A stretch of 64,000 bases of DNA, taken from the NCBI GenBank assembly GCA_016210495.1, contig JACQUC010000186.1, positions 43,278 to 107,277 on the forward strand, given 5' to 3'. Of the stretch, positions 26,693 through 34,569 are shown piece by piece. The translations under genes and the position numbers were made by a program. This DNA comes from Chloroflexota bacterium (GTDB lineage: Bacteria; Chloroflexota; FW602-bin22; JACPRP01). The first letter of the stretch is position 1. Every line of letters starts with the position of its first letter. The notes below the pieces were generated by a model. It saw only the letters and a program-made list of their open reading frames with translations. It made no database searches and was not told where the DNA came from.

Positions 26693-27349
26693 CTACTCCT
26701 GCCAACCAACCCACACCTCGCCATCCTCCCACACCTCTTTCTTCCAAATGGGAACGATTTGTTTGAGGCGCTCGATGGCGTACTGGCAGGCTTCGAAGCC
26801 CTCTCGTCGATGTGGTGACGCGACTGCAATCACCACGGCCGTCTCGCCAACGTCGAGGTGGCCTACTCGATGTCTGATAGCGATCCGATCCAGGCCCCAT
26901 CTGTCGCGGATCTCCTGGCCGATTTGCTCCAGCTTCTTCTCCGCCATCTCTCGATACGCTTCGTACTCCAGGTACAGCACCCGCTTATCCCGTGAGAAGC
27001 CCCTGACGACACCGACAAAGGTAACTACCGCGCCGGCCCTTTCGTTGTTTACTTCGGCAATGAGGTCGTCCGCCGTGACGTGGTCCTCGGTGATTTCGAA
27101 CCTCCCGCCACCTGCCACCGGAGGCACGAACACCACCTCGCTACCTTCTTTGAGGCGCGTGTCTGCTTCCACAAACTCCTGGTCGACGACAAATCGACTC
27201 ACCGATGCCACCTGAGCCAGGCGGGCATATCGCTGCGTCAGGATCTCGAGCAGTTCCCTCACTGTGGTGCCTACAGGCACGTCTAACTCTAACTCCTTTT
27301 GGCCCACGATCTCGCGATAAGATGCGAAGAACCGTACGACTAGCCTCAC
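26693..27349 (-). CDS. moaX: MoaD-MoaE fusion, molybdopterin synthase
   Basis: 218 residues. Residues 1 to ~80 are a ubiquitin-like MoaD ending in PPVAGGG; residues ~82-218 are MoaE with VGVVRGFSRDKRV, YEAYREMA, IRHRVGHLDVGE and VASPHRREGFEAC, and the conserved IPIWKKE-like end. Molybdopterin synthase turns cPMP into molybdopterin using a thiocarboxylate on the C-terminal Gly of MoaD. Here that Gly-Gly is internal, so the chain must be cut after GG, as reported for the fused MoaX of Mycobacterium tuberculosis. It lies 57 bp after a molybdenum hydroxylase subunit gene, directly linking cofactor synthesis to an enzyme that uses it. Confidence 0.93.
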   Translation of the reverse strand: MRLVVRFFASYREIVGQKELELDVPVGTTVRELLEILTQRYARLAQVASVSRFVVDQEFVEADTRLKEGSEVVFVPPVAGGGRFEITEDHVTADDLIAEVNNERAGAVVTFVGVVRGFSRDKRVLYLEYEAYREMAEKKLEQIGQEIRDRWGLDRIAIRHRVGHLDVGETAVVIAVASPHRREGFEACQYAIERLKQIVPIWKKEVWEDGEVWVGWQE

Positions 27350-27406
27350 TGAGGAAGCCTCCCGTCTGCGCTCGATGGCCGCGCTGACTTCAATGATACC
27401 CCAAAA

Positions 27407-29692
27407 TCAGAGGCGTCGCAAAGCCGGATCCTGACCCCGACGCTTCTTAAGCTCCAATGCGCGCAGCACCTTGTCCGGCGTGATCGGCATATCGCTTATC
27501 CTGACGCCGACGGCGTCGTAGATGGCGTTAGCGATAGCGGGAGCCGCAGGAACTTGGGCCCCCTCGCTAACGCCTTTCGCGCCGAATGGACCTTCGGGGT
27601 CGATAGTCTCTACGAGGATGCTCTCCACTTGCGGCGATTCGAGGGATGTGGGTATTCTGTAGTCGAGCAGCGAGGCGTTGAGCATCTGTCCCTGTTCCAA
27701 AATCCTATCTTCCAAGAGCGTATGGCCCGTGCCACACGCAACCGATCCCTCGATTTGGCCCTCCAGAGCCATCGGATTTATGGCGAAGCCGCAATCGTGG
27801 GCGGCGACGACTCGACGTACGCTCACTTTGCCCGTATCCGTGTCGACTTCCACCTCAGCGACCTGCGCTCCAAAACTATACGTCGGAGACATGTTGAACT
27901 TACTTGCCTTTTCCGTAATCCTCGTGGCGTAATCGCCTTTTCCCTGGATGTGTACTCCGAGGTCCTTCATCACATAGGATGCAACCTCGGCGAAGCTCAT
28001 GCCTCGCTGCGGGCTTCCCTTCACAAAGATGCGCGCGTGACGAGCCTCCAAATCGTCGTCGTGCGCCTCCAAGCGTTCCGCAATGAGCCGGAATAGCTGC
28101 CTCTTGGCATCCGCCGCCGCAAGCTTAGCGGCGTTGCCAGCGATGAACGTGATCCGGCTGGCGAAGGTCCCCAGATCGCGGGGTGCCACCTCCGTGTCCG
28201 CGCTGATGATTCGTACGTCGCCCATCTCCACACCGAGTTCTTCGGCCACGATTTGGCACAATGTTGTGTCCGATCCCTGGCCAATATCCGAGGCACCGGT
28301 AAGAAGCACGAAAGTTCCGTCGTCCTGCAGGCGCACGTAGGCAGCCGACGAATCTGCGAAGCCAAACGTTCGTGATCCGGAGACGTAGTCGCCGCAGGCG
28401 AGGCCGAGGCCTCGATTCCTAGGCTTCTGAGCTCGTCGGTCGTTCCAGCGGATCGCGACAGTGGCTTTTTCGATGCATTCCGATAGGCCGCAGCTTGTGA
28501 TCTCCCAGCCTATCGACGTGGTATCGCCGGAATGGACGGCGTTTCTCAGCCGCATCTTAGCTGCGTCAAGGCCAATATCCTCGGCCAGCATGTCCATCTG
28601 CAACTCCACTGCGTTCAGGGCCTGCAGCGTCCCGAACCCACGAAAGGCGCCAGACGCGGGATTGTTGGTGTAGACGTGATATCCTGTGAACTTTATGTTG
28701 GGCACGTGATACAGCGCCGCGAAATGTCCTCCCGCAGCCCTTACGATGATCGGCCCACGGCTGTTGTATGCGCCCCCGTCCGCGATGAGGGTGGCTTCGC
28801 GCGCGACCAACGTCCCGTCCCTCTTGACGCCCGTCTTCAGCCGAATTACCATCGGGTGTCGCGCGCGGGTGGAGACGAATTCCTCCTCCCTTCCGTACAC
28901 GACCTTCACCGGTCGCCCCGTTCGGCGGGAGAGCAGTGCAGCGCAGAACTCGCCAGCCATCATCTCCCTCTTGCTGCCGAATCCTCCGCCCACGCGCGGC
29001 TTGATCACCCTGATGTTGCCGAGCGGTATCACAAGGGTGAGCGCGAGGTCACCCGCCAGATAAAACGGGCCCTGACTTGCTGCCCAAATGGTGAGCCGCC
29101 CGCTGGCGTCGAAGTTTGCCAAAGCCGCATGCGGCTCTAACGAGCAGTGGCACTGGGCGCTGGTTGTGAACGTGTCCTCTCGCACGTGATAGGACTCCGC
29201 AAACCCACGCTCCACATCTCCTACTTGGTAAGACGGGCTGGCGCTTATGTTGCTTGCCAGAGTCTCGTGGACTAGCGGCGCCTCTGGTTGCATCGCCTGA
29301 GCCGGGTCGAAAACTGGCGGGAGGTCCTCGTATTCAACCCGAATCAAGCGCAAAGCTTCTTCCGCGCTGTCCTCGTCCATCGCGGCCACTGCGGCTACGG
29401 CTTCCCCAACGTATCGGACCTTGTCGACCGCGATCGCCGGTTCGTCGGGCACCACGCCGTAGAGCTTTGCTGCCGTGTCCCTGCCCGTGATAGCGGCTCG
29501 TACCCCCGGCAGTCGCAGCGCCCGGTCTGTCTCAATGCGCAAGAGACGGGCGTGAGGATGGGGACTTCGCAGTATTCCGCAGTGCAACATGCCCGGCAAA
29601 GCCATGTCTGTCGTGTAGACTGCCTCGCCTGTGGCCTGTAACACGCCTTCGACTCTTGGCACGCGACGCCCGACGACGTCGTATTGCAGCAT
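27407..29692 (-). CDS. Xanthine dehydrogenase-family molybdopterin-binding subunit, second copy
   Basis: 761 residues with the same architecture as the copy at 3907: hammerhead domain (VEGVLQATGEAVYTTD, then SPHPHARLL), molybdopterin domain with GGGFGSKREM, SGAFRGFGTLQ, GASDIGQGSDTTL and the late GAKGVSEGA with the active-site Glu. The two copies are clearly homologous but far from identical. No iron-sulfur or FAD subunit is adjacent. It sits 30 bp after a UbiD gene and 57 bp before moaX, in one probable operon, so UbiD decarboxylation/carboxylation and hydroxylation of the same aromatic substrate is a fair inference. Confidence 0.9.
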   Translation of the reverse strand: MLQYDVVGRRVPRVEGVLQATGEAVYTTDMALPGMLHCGILRSPHPHARLLRIETDRALRLPGVRAAITGRDTAAKLYGVVPDEPAIAVDKVRYVGEAVAAVAAMDEDSAEEALRLIRVEYEDLPPVFDPAQAMQPEAPLVHETLASNISASPSYQVGDVERGFAESYHVREDTFTTSAQCHCSLEPHAALANFDASGRLTIWAASQGPFYLAGDLALTLVIPLGNIRVIKPRVGGGFGSKREMMAGEFCAALLSRRTGRPVKVVYGREEEFVSTRARHPMVIRLKTGVKRDGTLVAREATLIADGGAYNSRGPIIVRAAGGHFAALYHVPNIKFTGYHVYTNNPASGAFRGFGTLQALNAVELQMDMLAEDIGLDAAKMRLRNAVHSGDTTSIGWEITSCGLSECIEKATVAIRWNDRRAQKPRNRGLGLACGDYVSGSRTFGFADSSAAYVRLQDDGTFVLLTGASDIGQGSDTTLCQIVAEELGVEMGDVRIISADTEVAPRDLGTFASRITFIAGNAAKLAAADAKRQLFRLIAERLEAHDDDLEARHARIFVKGSPQRGMSFAEVASYVMKDLGVHIQGKGDYATRITEKASKFNMSPTYSFGAQVAEVEVDTDTGKVSVRRVVAAHDCGFAINPMALEGQIEGSVACGTGHTLLEDRILEQGQMLNASLLDYRIPTSLESPQVESILVETIDPEGPFGAKGVSEGAQVPAAPAIANAIYDAVGVRISDMPITPDKVLRALELKKRRGQDPALRRL

Positions 29693-29722
29693 CGACTCCT
29701 CCTACCCGCCGACTCGAGCGCC

Positions 29723-31147
29723 TTACTCTAGAAGTGCACCGAACTTGGCCTCGACGCTGGCTAGTAGGTCCGGGCTTGTCCCGACCACGGCTGGGAAGAG
29801 GTTCCTGCTCTTCAATTCGTATGGAATGCAGGCGTCTATGATCGCACGGGAGTTGAACACCCGCGGACCATCTTCTAGAAGACCCGTGTTAGACATCGGG
29901 TCAAGTGGCGTGCTCCAGCATCGGTGCAAGAAATCGATCGACAAAGCTGGGTCCGACCTGGTAGCCAGCGCCCAGATCACCTCGTCCAGATTGGTTGGGT
30001 CGATGTCGTCATCGACAACTATCACCAGCCTGCCCGAGTAAGCACCGGGAGGTATTTGGCCCGCCACTGCCCCCACTTGCTTCGAATGCCCGGGGAAGAG
30101 CTGCTTGATCGATACCACCGTGATGAAGTATCTCACGTAGACAGCTACACCCATGACGCCCGGGATACCGACGCGCTCCAGTCCATTCCAGATTGTGGCC
30201 GCACGCATGATATTGCCTACTGCCCCTGCGCGAGGCTTCAGCGGCGGGGTGCCATAAATGATCGGGTCATTGCGATGCAGCACGGATTTCACGTGGATGA
30301 ACGGCTCTTGACGCTCACCGCTCGCATAGTAGCCCGCGTATTCGCCAAACGGGCCCTCGAGTTTGGTCTCGCCCGGATACGTGTAACCTTCGATCGCCAG
30401 CTCAGAGTGCGCCGGAATTGGCAGTCCGGTTACCGGTCCTGTGATAACTTCGATAGGCTCACCCTTGAGGCCACCAGCATACTCGTACTCGCACACACCC
30501 CAGGGCAACGACGCACTTGCGGCGACGCAGAGAAGCGGATCGTGTCCAAACGAGATAGCCACCGGACACGGCTCTCCCCGCGAATAATACTTCTCGCGAT
30601 GGATGCGACCGTGCTTGCCCGGCGAGATGTAGAGGCCGACGGTGTTTCTGTCGTGCCGCTGAATACGGTAGGTTCCCACGTTCACCCACCCTTCGTCAGG
30701 GTCGCGGGTCATTACCAGGTCGCCGGTGCCCATGTAGGCTCCACCGTCGAGCTCATGCCACTTTGGTGCAGGGAACTCCATCAAGTCGACATCGCCATCC
30801 AGGCGGACGTTTTCGAGAATCGGCCCCGAATCCACCACTTTAGGAGGGATGCGCCGGACCTCGAAAACCTTCTCGCGCAGCGCCTGCGTCATCTTCAACA
30901 CGTCGTGTCCAACCGGTATTCCCAAGGTAAGGGCGACGGAGCGCGGCGATTGCGCTGATGTGACTATGCGGTATCCAGGCCGATAGCCCGGGATCCTATC
31001 GTAAATGATCGTTGGCAGACTTCTCTTGGACCAGGACAATTCGTAGACCGCGCCCAATTCCTTCTCAAGATCGGCGCCATCCACTCGCCTCAGTTCTCCG
31101 AAGTCCTCAATCTTGGCCAGCCATCCACGCATATCCTTGTACGACAT
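29723..31147 (-). CDS. UbiD-family prenylated-FMN decarboxylase
   Basis: 474 residues, typical of the family. Recognised by YRIQRHDRNTVGLYI (prFMN and metal contacts), the PCPVAISFGHDP segment, and GPFGEYAGYYA with the conserved catalytic Glu, followed by the MRAATIWNGLERVG region. UbiD enzymes reversibly (de)carboxylate aromatic or alpha,beta-unsaturated acids and need prenylated FMN made by UbiX; no UbiX gene is in this window. It heads the probable operon UbiD - Mo subunit - moaX - pepA - ThDP decarboxylase, with a promoter just upstream. A second UbiD homologue is encoded at 39628 and is quite diverged. Confidence 0.92.
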   Translation of the reverse strand: MSYKDMRGWLAKIEDFGELRRVDGADLEKELGAVYELSWSKRSLPTIIYDRIPGYRPGYRIVTSAQSPRSVALTLGIPVGHDVLKMTQALREKVFEVRRIPPKVVDSGPILENVRLDGDVDLMEFPAPKWHELDGGAYMGTGDLVMTRDPDEGWVNVGTYRIQRHDRNTVGLYISPGKHGRIHREKYYSRGEPCPVAISFGHDPLLCVAASASLPWGVCEYEYAGGLKGEPIEVITGPVTGLPIPAHSELAIEGYTYPGETKLEGPFGEYAGYYASGERQEPFIHVKSVLHRNDPIIYGTPPLKPRAGAVGNIMRAATIWNGLERVGIPGVMGVAVYVRYFITVVSIKQLFPGHSKQVGAVAGQIPPGAYSGRLVIVVDDDIDPTNLDEVIWALATRSDPALSIDFLHRCWSTPLDPMSNTGLLEDGPRVFNSRAIIDACIPYELKSRNLFPAVVGTSPDLLASVEAKFGALLE

Positions 31148-31199
31148 CCGTTAACCCTCCTCTGATTTGCTTGCCGCCCATCTCTTGTGTAGCCTGGCT

Positions 31200-31228
31200 A
31201 CCATATCATAGCGGATAGTGCCCGTCAA
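31200..31228 (-). promoter_or_regulatory. Sigma70-type promoter for the UbiD operon
   Basis: On the - strand TTGACG, 17-bp spacer, TATGGT. The 14 bases ATGATATGGTAGCC around the -10 match the permease promoter at 20283-20311. Confidence 0.55.
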
Positions 31229-31291
31229 TACCTTGCCTGCTCCCATCAAATATCATCGTCTTCTGTCAGGTGGCCGCCGCTCGAACCACGC

Positions 31292-31320
31292 TTGACAGGG
31301 AAAAGGCTGGCACGCATCTT
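31292..31320 (+). promoter_or_regulatory. Possible promoter for the encapsulin operon
   Basis: Perfect TTGACA and a weak CATCTT at 17 bp, 68 bp before the cargo gene. The divergent UbiD promoter is 60 bp away. Confidence 0.4.
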
Positions 31321-31387
31321 GCTGTAGTTCCCTCAGCGTTGCATCGTCAATAGACGACTTCCAACCGGAACGAAGGGAGCAAGCTAC

Positions 31388-31801
31388 ATGGACTTCACGA
31401 ATCCTTTTGTAGGTATGGTTCCGTCGCGCAAGCTGAATCGTGAAGAGATTCTTCGAGCCTTGCGTATCGATCTTGCCGCCGAGCTCGATGCGATCAACCT
31501 CTACCAGGCCCACATCGATGCTATCGACGACGAACAAGTCAAGGCTATCATCGCTCACATTCGCGACGAGGAAAAGGAGCACGTGGCCGAGTTCACGGAA
31601 GCCATAAGATCCCTCGACCCGACTCAGGCACAAGAGTTCGCCACCGAGCACGCTTTGGCCATCGGCGGTGACCAGCCACCGGTGCTGGACGGGGGCGCGG
31701 AAGCGACAGATCTAACGGCGGATGGAACCCTTTCTTCAACCGGCGCAACCGTGACCACGGGCTTCACGGTTGGGAGCTTGCTGGGAGAGGAACAGACCTA
31801 A
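31388..31801 (+). CDS. Encapsulated ferritin-like protein (encapsulin cargo)
   Basis: 137 residues. Residues ~18-80 form the two-helix EncFtn fold with metal ligands in AAELDAINLYQAHID (first helix Glu) and HIRDEEKEHVAEF (Glu and His of the E-x-x-H type). In the family this half-ferritin dimerises to make the iron-oxidising site. Residues ~90-125 are a Gly/Thr/Asp-rich disordered linker, and the tail TTGFTVGSLLGEE matches the encapsulin loading peptide (x-TVGSL-x). This predicts packaging inside the shell made by the next gene, 31 bp downstream. The pair would oxidise and store iron. ATG start with GAAGGGAGC upstream. Confidence 0.88.
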   Translation: MDFTNPFVGMVPSRKLNREEILRALRIDLAAELDAINLYQAHIDAIDDEQVKAIIAHIRDEEKEHVAEFTEAIRSLDPTQAQEFATEHALAIGGDQPPVLDGGAEATDLTADGTLSSTGATVTTGFTVGSLLGEEQT

Positions 31802-31832
31802 GTACGCTCGCATTTTGACGTGGAGGTGACCA

Positions 31833-32720
31833 ATGCCTGATTTCCTTCTTCGCGAGCAAGCTCCATTGACTCCCAAAGAATGGGAACTGATCGATAACGT
31901 GGTCGTTCAAACTGCACGACGACAGCTCGTCGGTCGCCGGTTCCTGAACCTGGTGGGGCCGTTAGGGGCCGGCGTGCAGGAGGTACCCACCTATGTTTTC
32001 GTAGGCATCGAGCCAGGAACACTGTCTGTTCTGGGTGAGGCCGACCCTCGTCCCATTAAGGCGACAGAAAGGCTACATCCCGTAATCCCTCTCATCTATA
32101 AGGATTTCTGGATATATTGGCGAGACATCGAGACCAGCCGTCGGTTTGGCGTTCCTTTGAGCCTGAGCCCGGCGGCGGCGGCGGCGAGTTTTGTCGGCCA
32201 ACGCGAAGATGATCTGATCTTCAACGGCAGCGTGGATATGGGATATTCCGGCTTGACAAACGTCGCGGGTCGAAATGTCCTTAGCAAGAGTGACTGGGGC
32301 AAGATGGGCAGCGCCTTTGGCGATGCTGTGGGCGCGATGCAGCGACTTGTCAGCCAAGGCTTTTACGGTCCGTTTGCGCTGGTAGTCAGTCCCTCGCTTT
32401 ACGCCTCCATGGCGAGGGTTTACGAGAATACCGGAGTCCTGGAAATCGAGCAGGTGCGAAAGATCATGACTGCTGGCGTGTACCAGACGCCAGTTCTGAC
32501 GGATGACATTGCTCTTGTTCTGTCCACCGGCGCACAGAACTTCGACCTCGTGGTTGCCCAGGACCTCATCACAGCATATCTCACTCCCGAAAACCTTAAC
32601 CACGCGTTCCGCGTCTTGGAAGCGATCGTCCTACGCATCCACCGACCCGGCGCGATCTGCACTCTGGAGACCCGTGTGCCGGCGGAGGAAGAGGAAATAC
32701 CCCCGAGAAGACGCCGCTGA
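31833..32720 (+). CDS. Encapsulin shell protein (family 1, linocin M18/HK97 fold)
   Basis: 295 residues. It matches family 1 encapsulins from the opening (LTPKEWELIDNVV, then ARRQLVGRRFL) through PLIYKDFWIYWRDIE, EDDLIFNG and GPFALVVSPSLYASM to QDLITAYL. Such proteins self-assemble into hollow icosahedral shells of about 24-42 nm and load cargo via the C-terminal peptide. Typical length is 265-285 residues; the excess here is a tail of PAEEEEIPPRRRR, an acidic then basic stretch that would sit on the outside of the shell in known structures. The ferritin-like cargo gene is directly upstream. A strong hairpin follows the stop. Confidence 0.93.
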   Translation: MPDFLLREQAPLTPKEWELIDNVVVQTARRQLVGRRFLNLVGPLGAGVQEVPTYVFVGIEPGTLSVLGEADPRPIKATERLHPVIPLIYKDFWIYWRDIETSRRFGVPLSLSPAAAAASFVGQREDDLIFNGSVDMGYSGLTNVAGRNVLSKSDWGKMGSAFGDAVGAMQRLVSQGFYGPFALVVSPSLYASMARVYENTGVLEIEQVRKIMTAGVYQTPVLTDDIALVLSTGAQNFDLVVAQDLITAYLTPENLNHAFRVLEAIVLRIHRPGAICTLETRVPAEEEEIPPRRRR

Positions 32721-32750
32721 GGTTGCAGTAGCAAGGTCGAAGAGCCAAAG

Positions 32751-32779
32751 GGGGTGCCCCTTGGTTTATGGGGCACCCC
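32751..32779. terminator. Hairpin between convergent genes
   Basis: Perfect 10-bp stem GGGGTGCCCC / GGGGCACCCC with a 9-base loop. It lies 30 bp after the encapsulin stop and 27 bp from the stop of the - strand small membrane gene, so it can serve both. No T run follows on the + strand. Confidence 0.65.
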
Positions 32780-32805
32780 AGGCTTTGATATCCGTCAGTC
32801 TCTAT

Positions 32806-32961
32806 TTAGTAGGCGGGTCGTCCGACCAGCAGGTTGTACAGAGCGATGGCTAGGGCCACTATGAGCGCTATCCATAGGATGTTGCCCAAGTTGCCCACAA
32901 AAAGGCCCACGAGCCAGAAGAGCAGCAGAATGACGACAATGGTCCACAGAATCGCAGGCAC
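32806..32961 (-). CDS. Small two-span membrane protein, Lmo0937/DUF5670-like
   Basis: 51 residues from GTG 32961. The reading frame gives PAILWTIVVILLLFWLVGLF, a GNLGN turn and then LWIALIVALAIALYNLLVG, ending RPAY. This is two membrane helices joined by a Gly/Asn turn, as in the short Lmo0937/DUF5670 family; function unknown. AAGGGAGG precedes the start. It is too short for usual gene-length cut-offs and the + strand frames over it have no gene-like features. It is convergent with encapsulin and divergent from the solute-binding protein gene. Confidence 0.75.
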   Translation of the reverse strand: MPAILWTIVVILLLFWLVGLFVGNLGNILWIALIVALAIALYNLLVGRPAY

Positions 32962-33039
32962 ATCGCTCACCTCCCTTCAACAACGCTCGCATCTCGCTCG
33001 CAGAATCCGTGCCATCCTGTTGCGACCGCCTCCGAACCC

Positions 33040-33069
33040 TTGACAAACCTTCGTGCGACGTGCTATGTT
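33040..33069 (+). promoter_or_regulatory. Sigma70-type promoter for the solute-binding protein gene
   Basis: TTGACA, 18-bp spacer, TATGTT, about 90 bp before the ATG at 33161. Confidence 0.6.
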
Positions 33070-33160
33070 AGCCTCCCATTGTTACTAAGCTCGATGACAC
33101 CGTGGAGGCGCTGGATTGGGCGCCAACCAACACCGGACAGAAGAAAGACAGGAGGCTCGT

Positions 33161-34309
33161 ATGCGCGCACGAATCACGAGGCTATCTATCACCGTTCTTC
33201 TGGGACTTTTCGCGTTTGCCTGCACCTCGGCCCTACCCCCCACGCCTGTACCGGCGCCCCCCAAGGCGGCGGCTCCTGCCGTCGCGACCACCGCGCCGGC
33301 GGCCCCAGCACCTAAGGCAGCCGCCACGCCGGCCGCCGCGGCCCCAACGTCCGCCCCCAAGGCCGCGGCTCCTGCCAAACCCAAGACCCTGACGAAGGTC
33401 AAGGCCGCTTACGCAGCGGTATCCGGCAACACCGTTCCCACGTGGATAGCGGCAGACGAGAAACTCTTCGAGAAGTACGGTCTCGACGTGGAGCTCTCGT
33501 ACATCGCGAGCGGCACCACCGCTACCCAGGCCATGGTCTCTGGCGATGTTCCTTTGCTGGCCCCTGTCAACGGCACGGCCGTTATGTCCGCCAAACTGGC
33601 AGGCTCCGACGCCACGATCATCGGCATTACCTTCAACACGGCCATTTTCTATCTTATGGTGACTCCGGATATCAACAGCCCAAGCGACCTAAAGGGCAAA
33701 TCTCTGGGGATCACCAGGTTTGGCTCGCTCACGGACTTTGCCGTGCGTTTTGCCCTGAGGAAGATGGGGCTGGAGCCGGAAAAGGATGTCGCCATCTTGC
33801 AGATGGGTGGGGTTCCGGAGATTCTCAGCGCAATGCAGACGGGGGCTATCGCCGGCGGACCTTTGTCGTCGCCTACGGATCTCAGGGCGCGAGACGCTGG
33901 AATGAAAGAATTGATGGACATCGGCGCACAAGGCCTTCAGTACCCCGGCACCGCCATAGCCACCACGCAGACGTTCATACGCAACAACCGCGACACCGTG
34001 CTCAACTTCATACGCGCCAAGCTGGAGGGGACCTATCTGTTCAAAACCAATAAGGAGTTGAGCATGAAGGTCTTGGGAAAGTACACCAAGACAGAGGACA
34101 GGAAGGTGCTCGAAGGCACGTGGGAGGCCTACTCCAAGAAAACGGAGAAGATCCCCTACGCGACCAAGGAAGCGATGCTTGCCGGTATCGAGGAGTTGGC
34201 TGCATCGATCCCCAAGGCCAGGGAAGCTAATCCCGATTCGTTCCTCGATATGCAGTTCGTGAAGCAGCTCGAGGACAGCGGGTTTATCAAGCAGTTGTAC
34301 AAGGACTAG
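33161..34309 (+). CDS. ABC transporter substrate-binding lipoprotein (NMT1/SsuA-like)
   Basis: 382 residues. Signal peptide II with lipobox LFAFAC (Cys 21), a long Ala/Pro/Lys linker (~25-70), then the periplasmic-binding fold: TWIAADEKLFEKYGLDVELSY, then SGTTATQAMVSGDVPLL and SPSDLKGKSLGITRFGS. This group binds sulfonates, nitrate, thiamine precursors or aromatic acids and works with SsuC-type permeases; the only such permease here is at 20480. The next genes are HyuA/HyuB, 260 bp away. ATG 33161 has GACAGGAGG upstream, while the longer in-frame start would spoil the signal peptide. The 260 bp after the stop hold no recognised element. Confidence 0.88.
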   Translation: MRARITRLSITVLLGLFAFACTSALPPTPVPAPPKAAAPAVATTAPAAPAPKAAATPAAAAPTSAPKAAAPAKPKTLTKVKAAYAAVSGNTVPTWIAADEKLFEKYGLDVELSYIASGTTATQAMVSGDVPLLAPVNGTAVMSAKLAGSDATIIGITFNTAIFYLMVTPDINSPSDLKGKSLGITRFGSLTDFAVRFALRKMGLEPEKDVAILQMGGVPEILSAMQTGAIAGGPLSSPTDLRARDAGMKELMDIGAQGLQYPGTAIATTQTFIRNNRDTVLNFIRAKLEGTYLFKTNKELSMKVLGKYTKTEDRKVLEGTWEAYSKKTEKIPYATKEAMLAGIEELAASIPKAREANPDSFLDMQFVKQLEDSGFIKQLYKD

Positions 34310-34569
34310 GTCTGGAATCTTTGGGCTGAAAGGCATAGCCCCGCTTGGCAACTTAGCCACGCCAAACATATCCACCTGTCCGAAAAGCCTCACAAAAAGG
34401 CAACTGCAAAAGTGTTCGATCAGACGTCATTCCGCCTGCCTGGAGACGTATAGAAGGCAGGCGTTGGTAGCAATTGCAGATCTCAAGGGCTCGCTCAGCA
34501 GAGAGCGCGGCCCTTCGCTCGTGAGTCTGTTCTCACTTAAGCCAGCAAGAGCCTAGTGGAGATTTACGC

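Noticed and set aside
29924..30958. 344-codon + strand frame over the first UbiD gene
   Set aside because: Antisense shadow of a well-conserved UbiD; its composition is His/Arg-rich and it shows no motif.
33085..33402. Gly/Ala-rich - strand frame near the solute-binding protein
   Set aside because: It is the mirror of the Ala/Pro linker repeat in the lipoprotein and not a gene.
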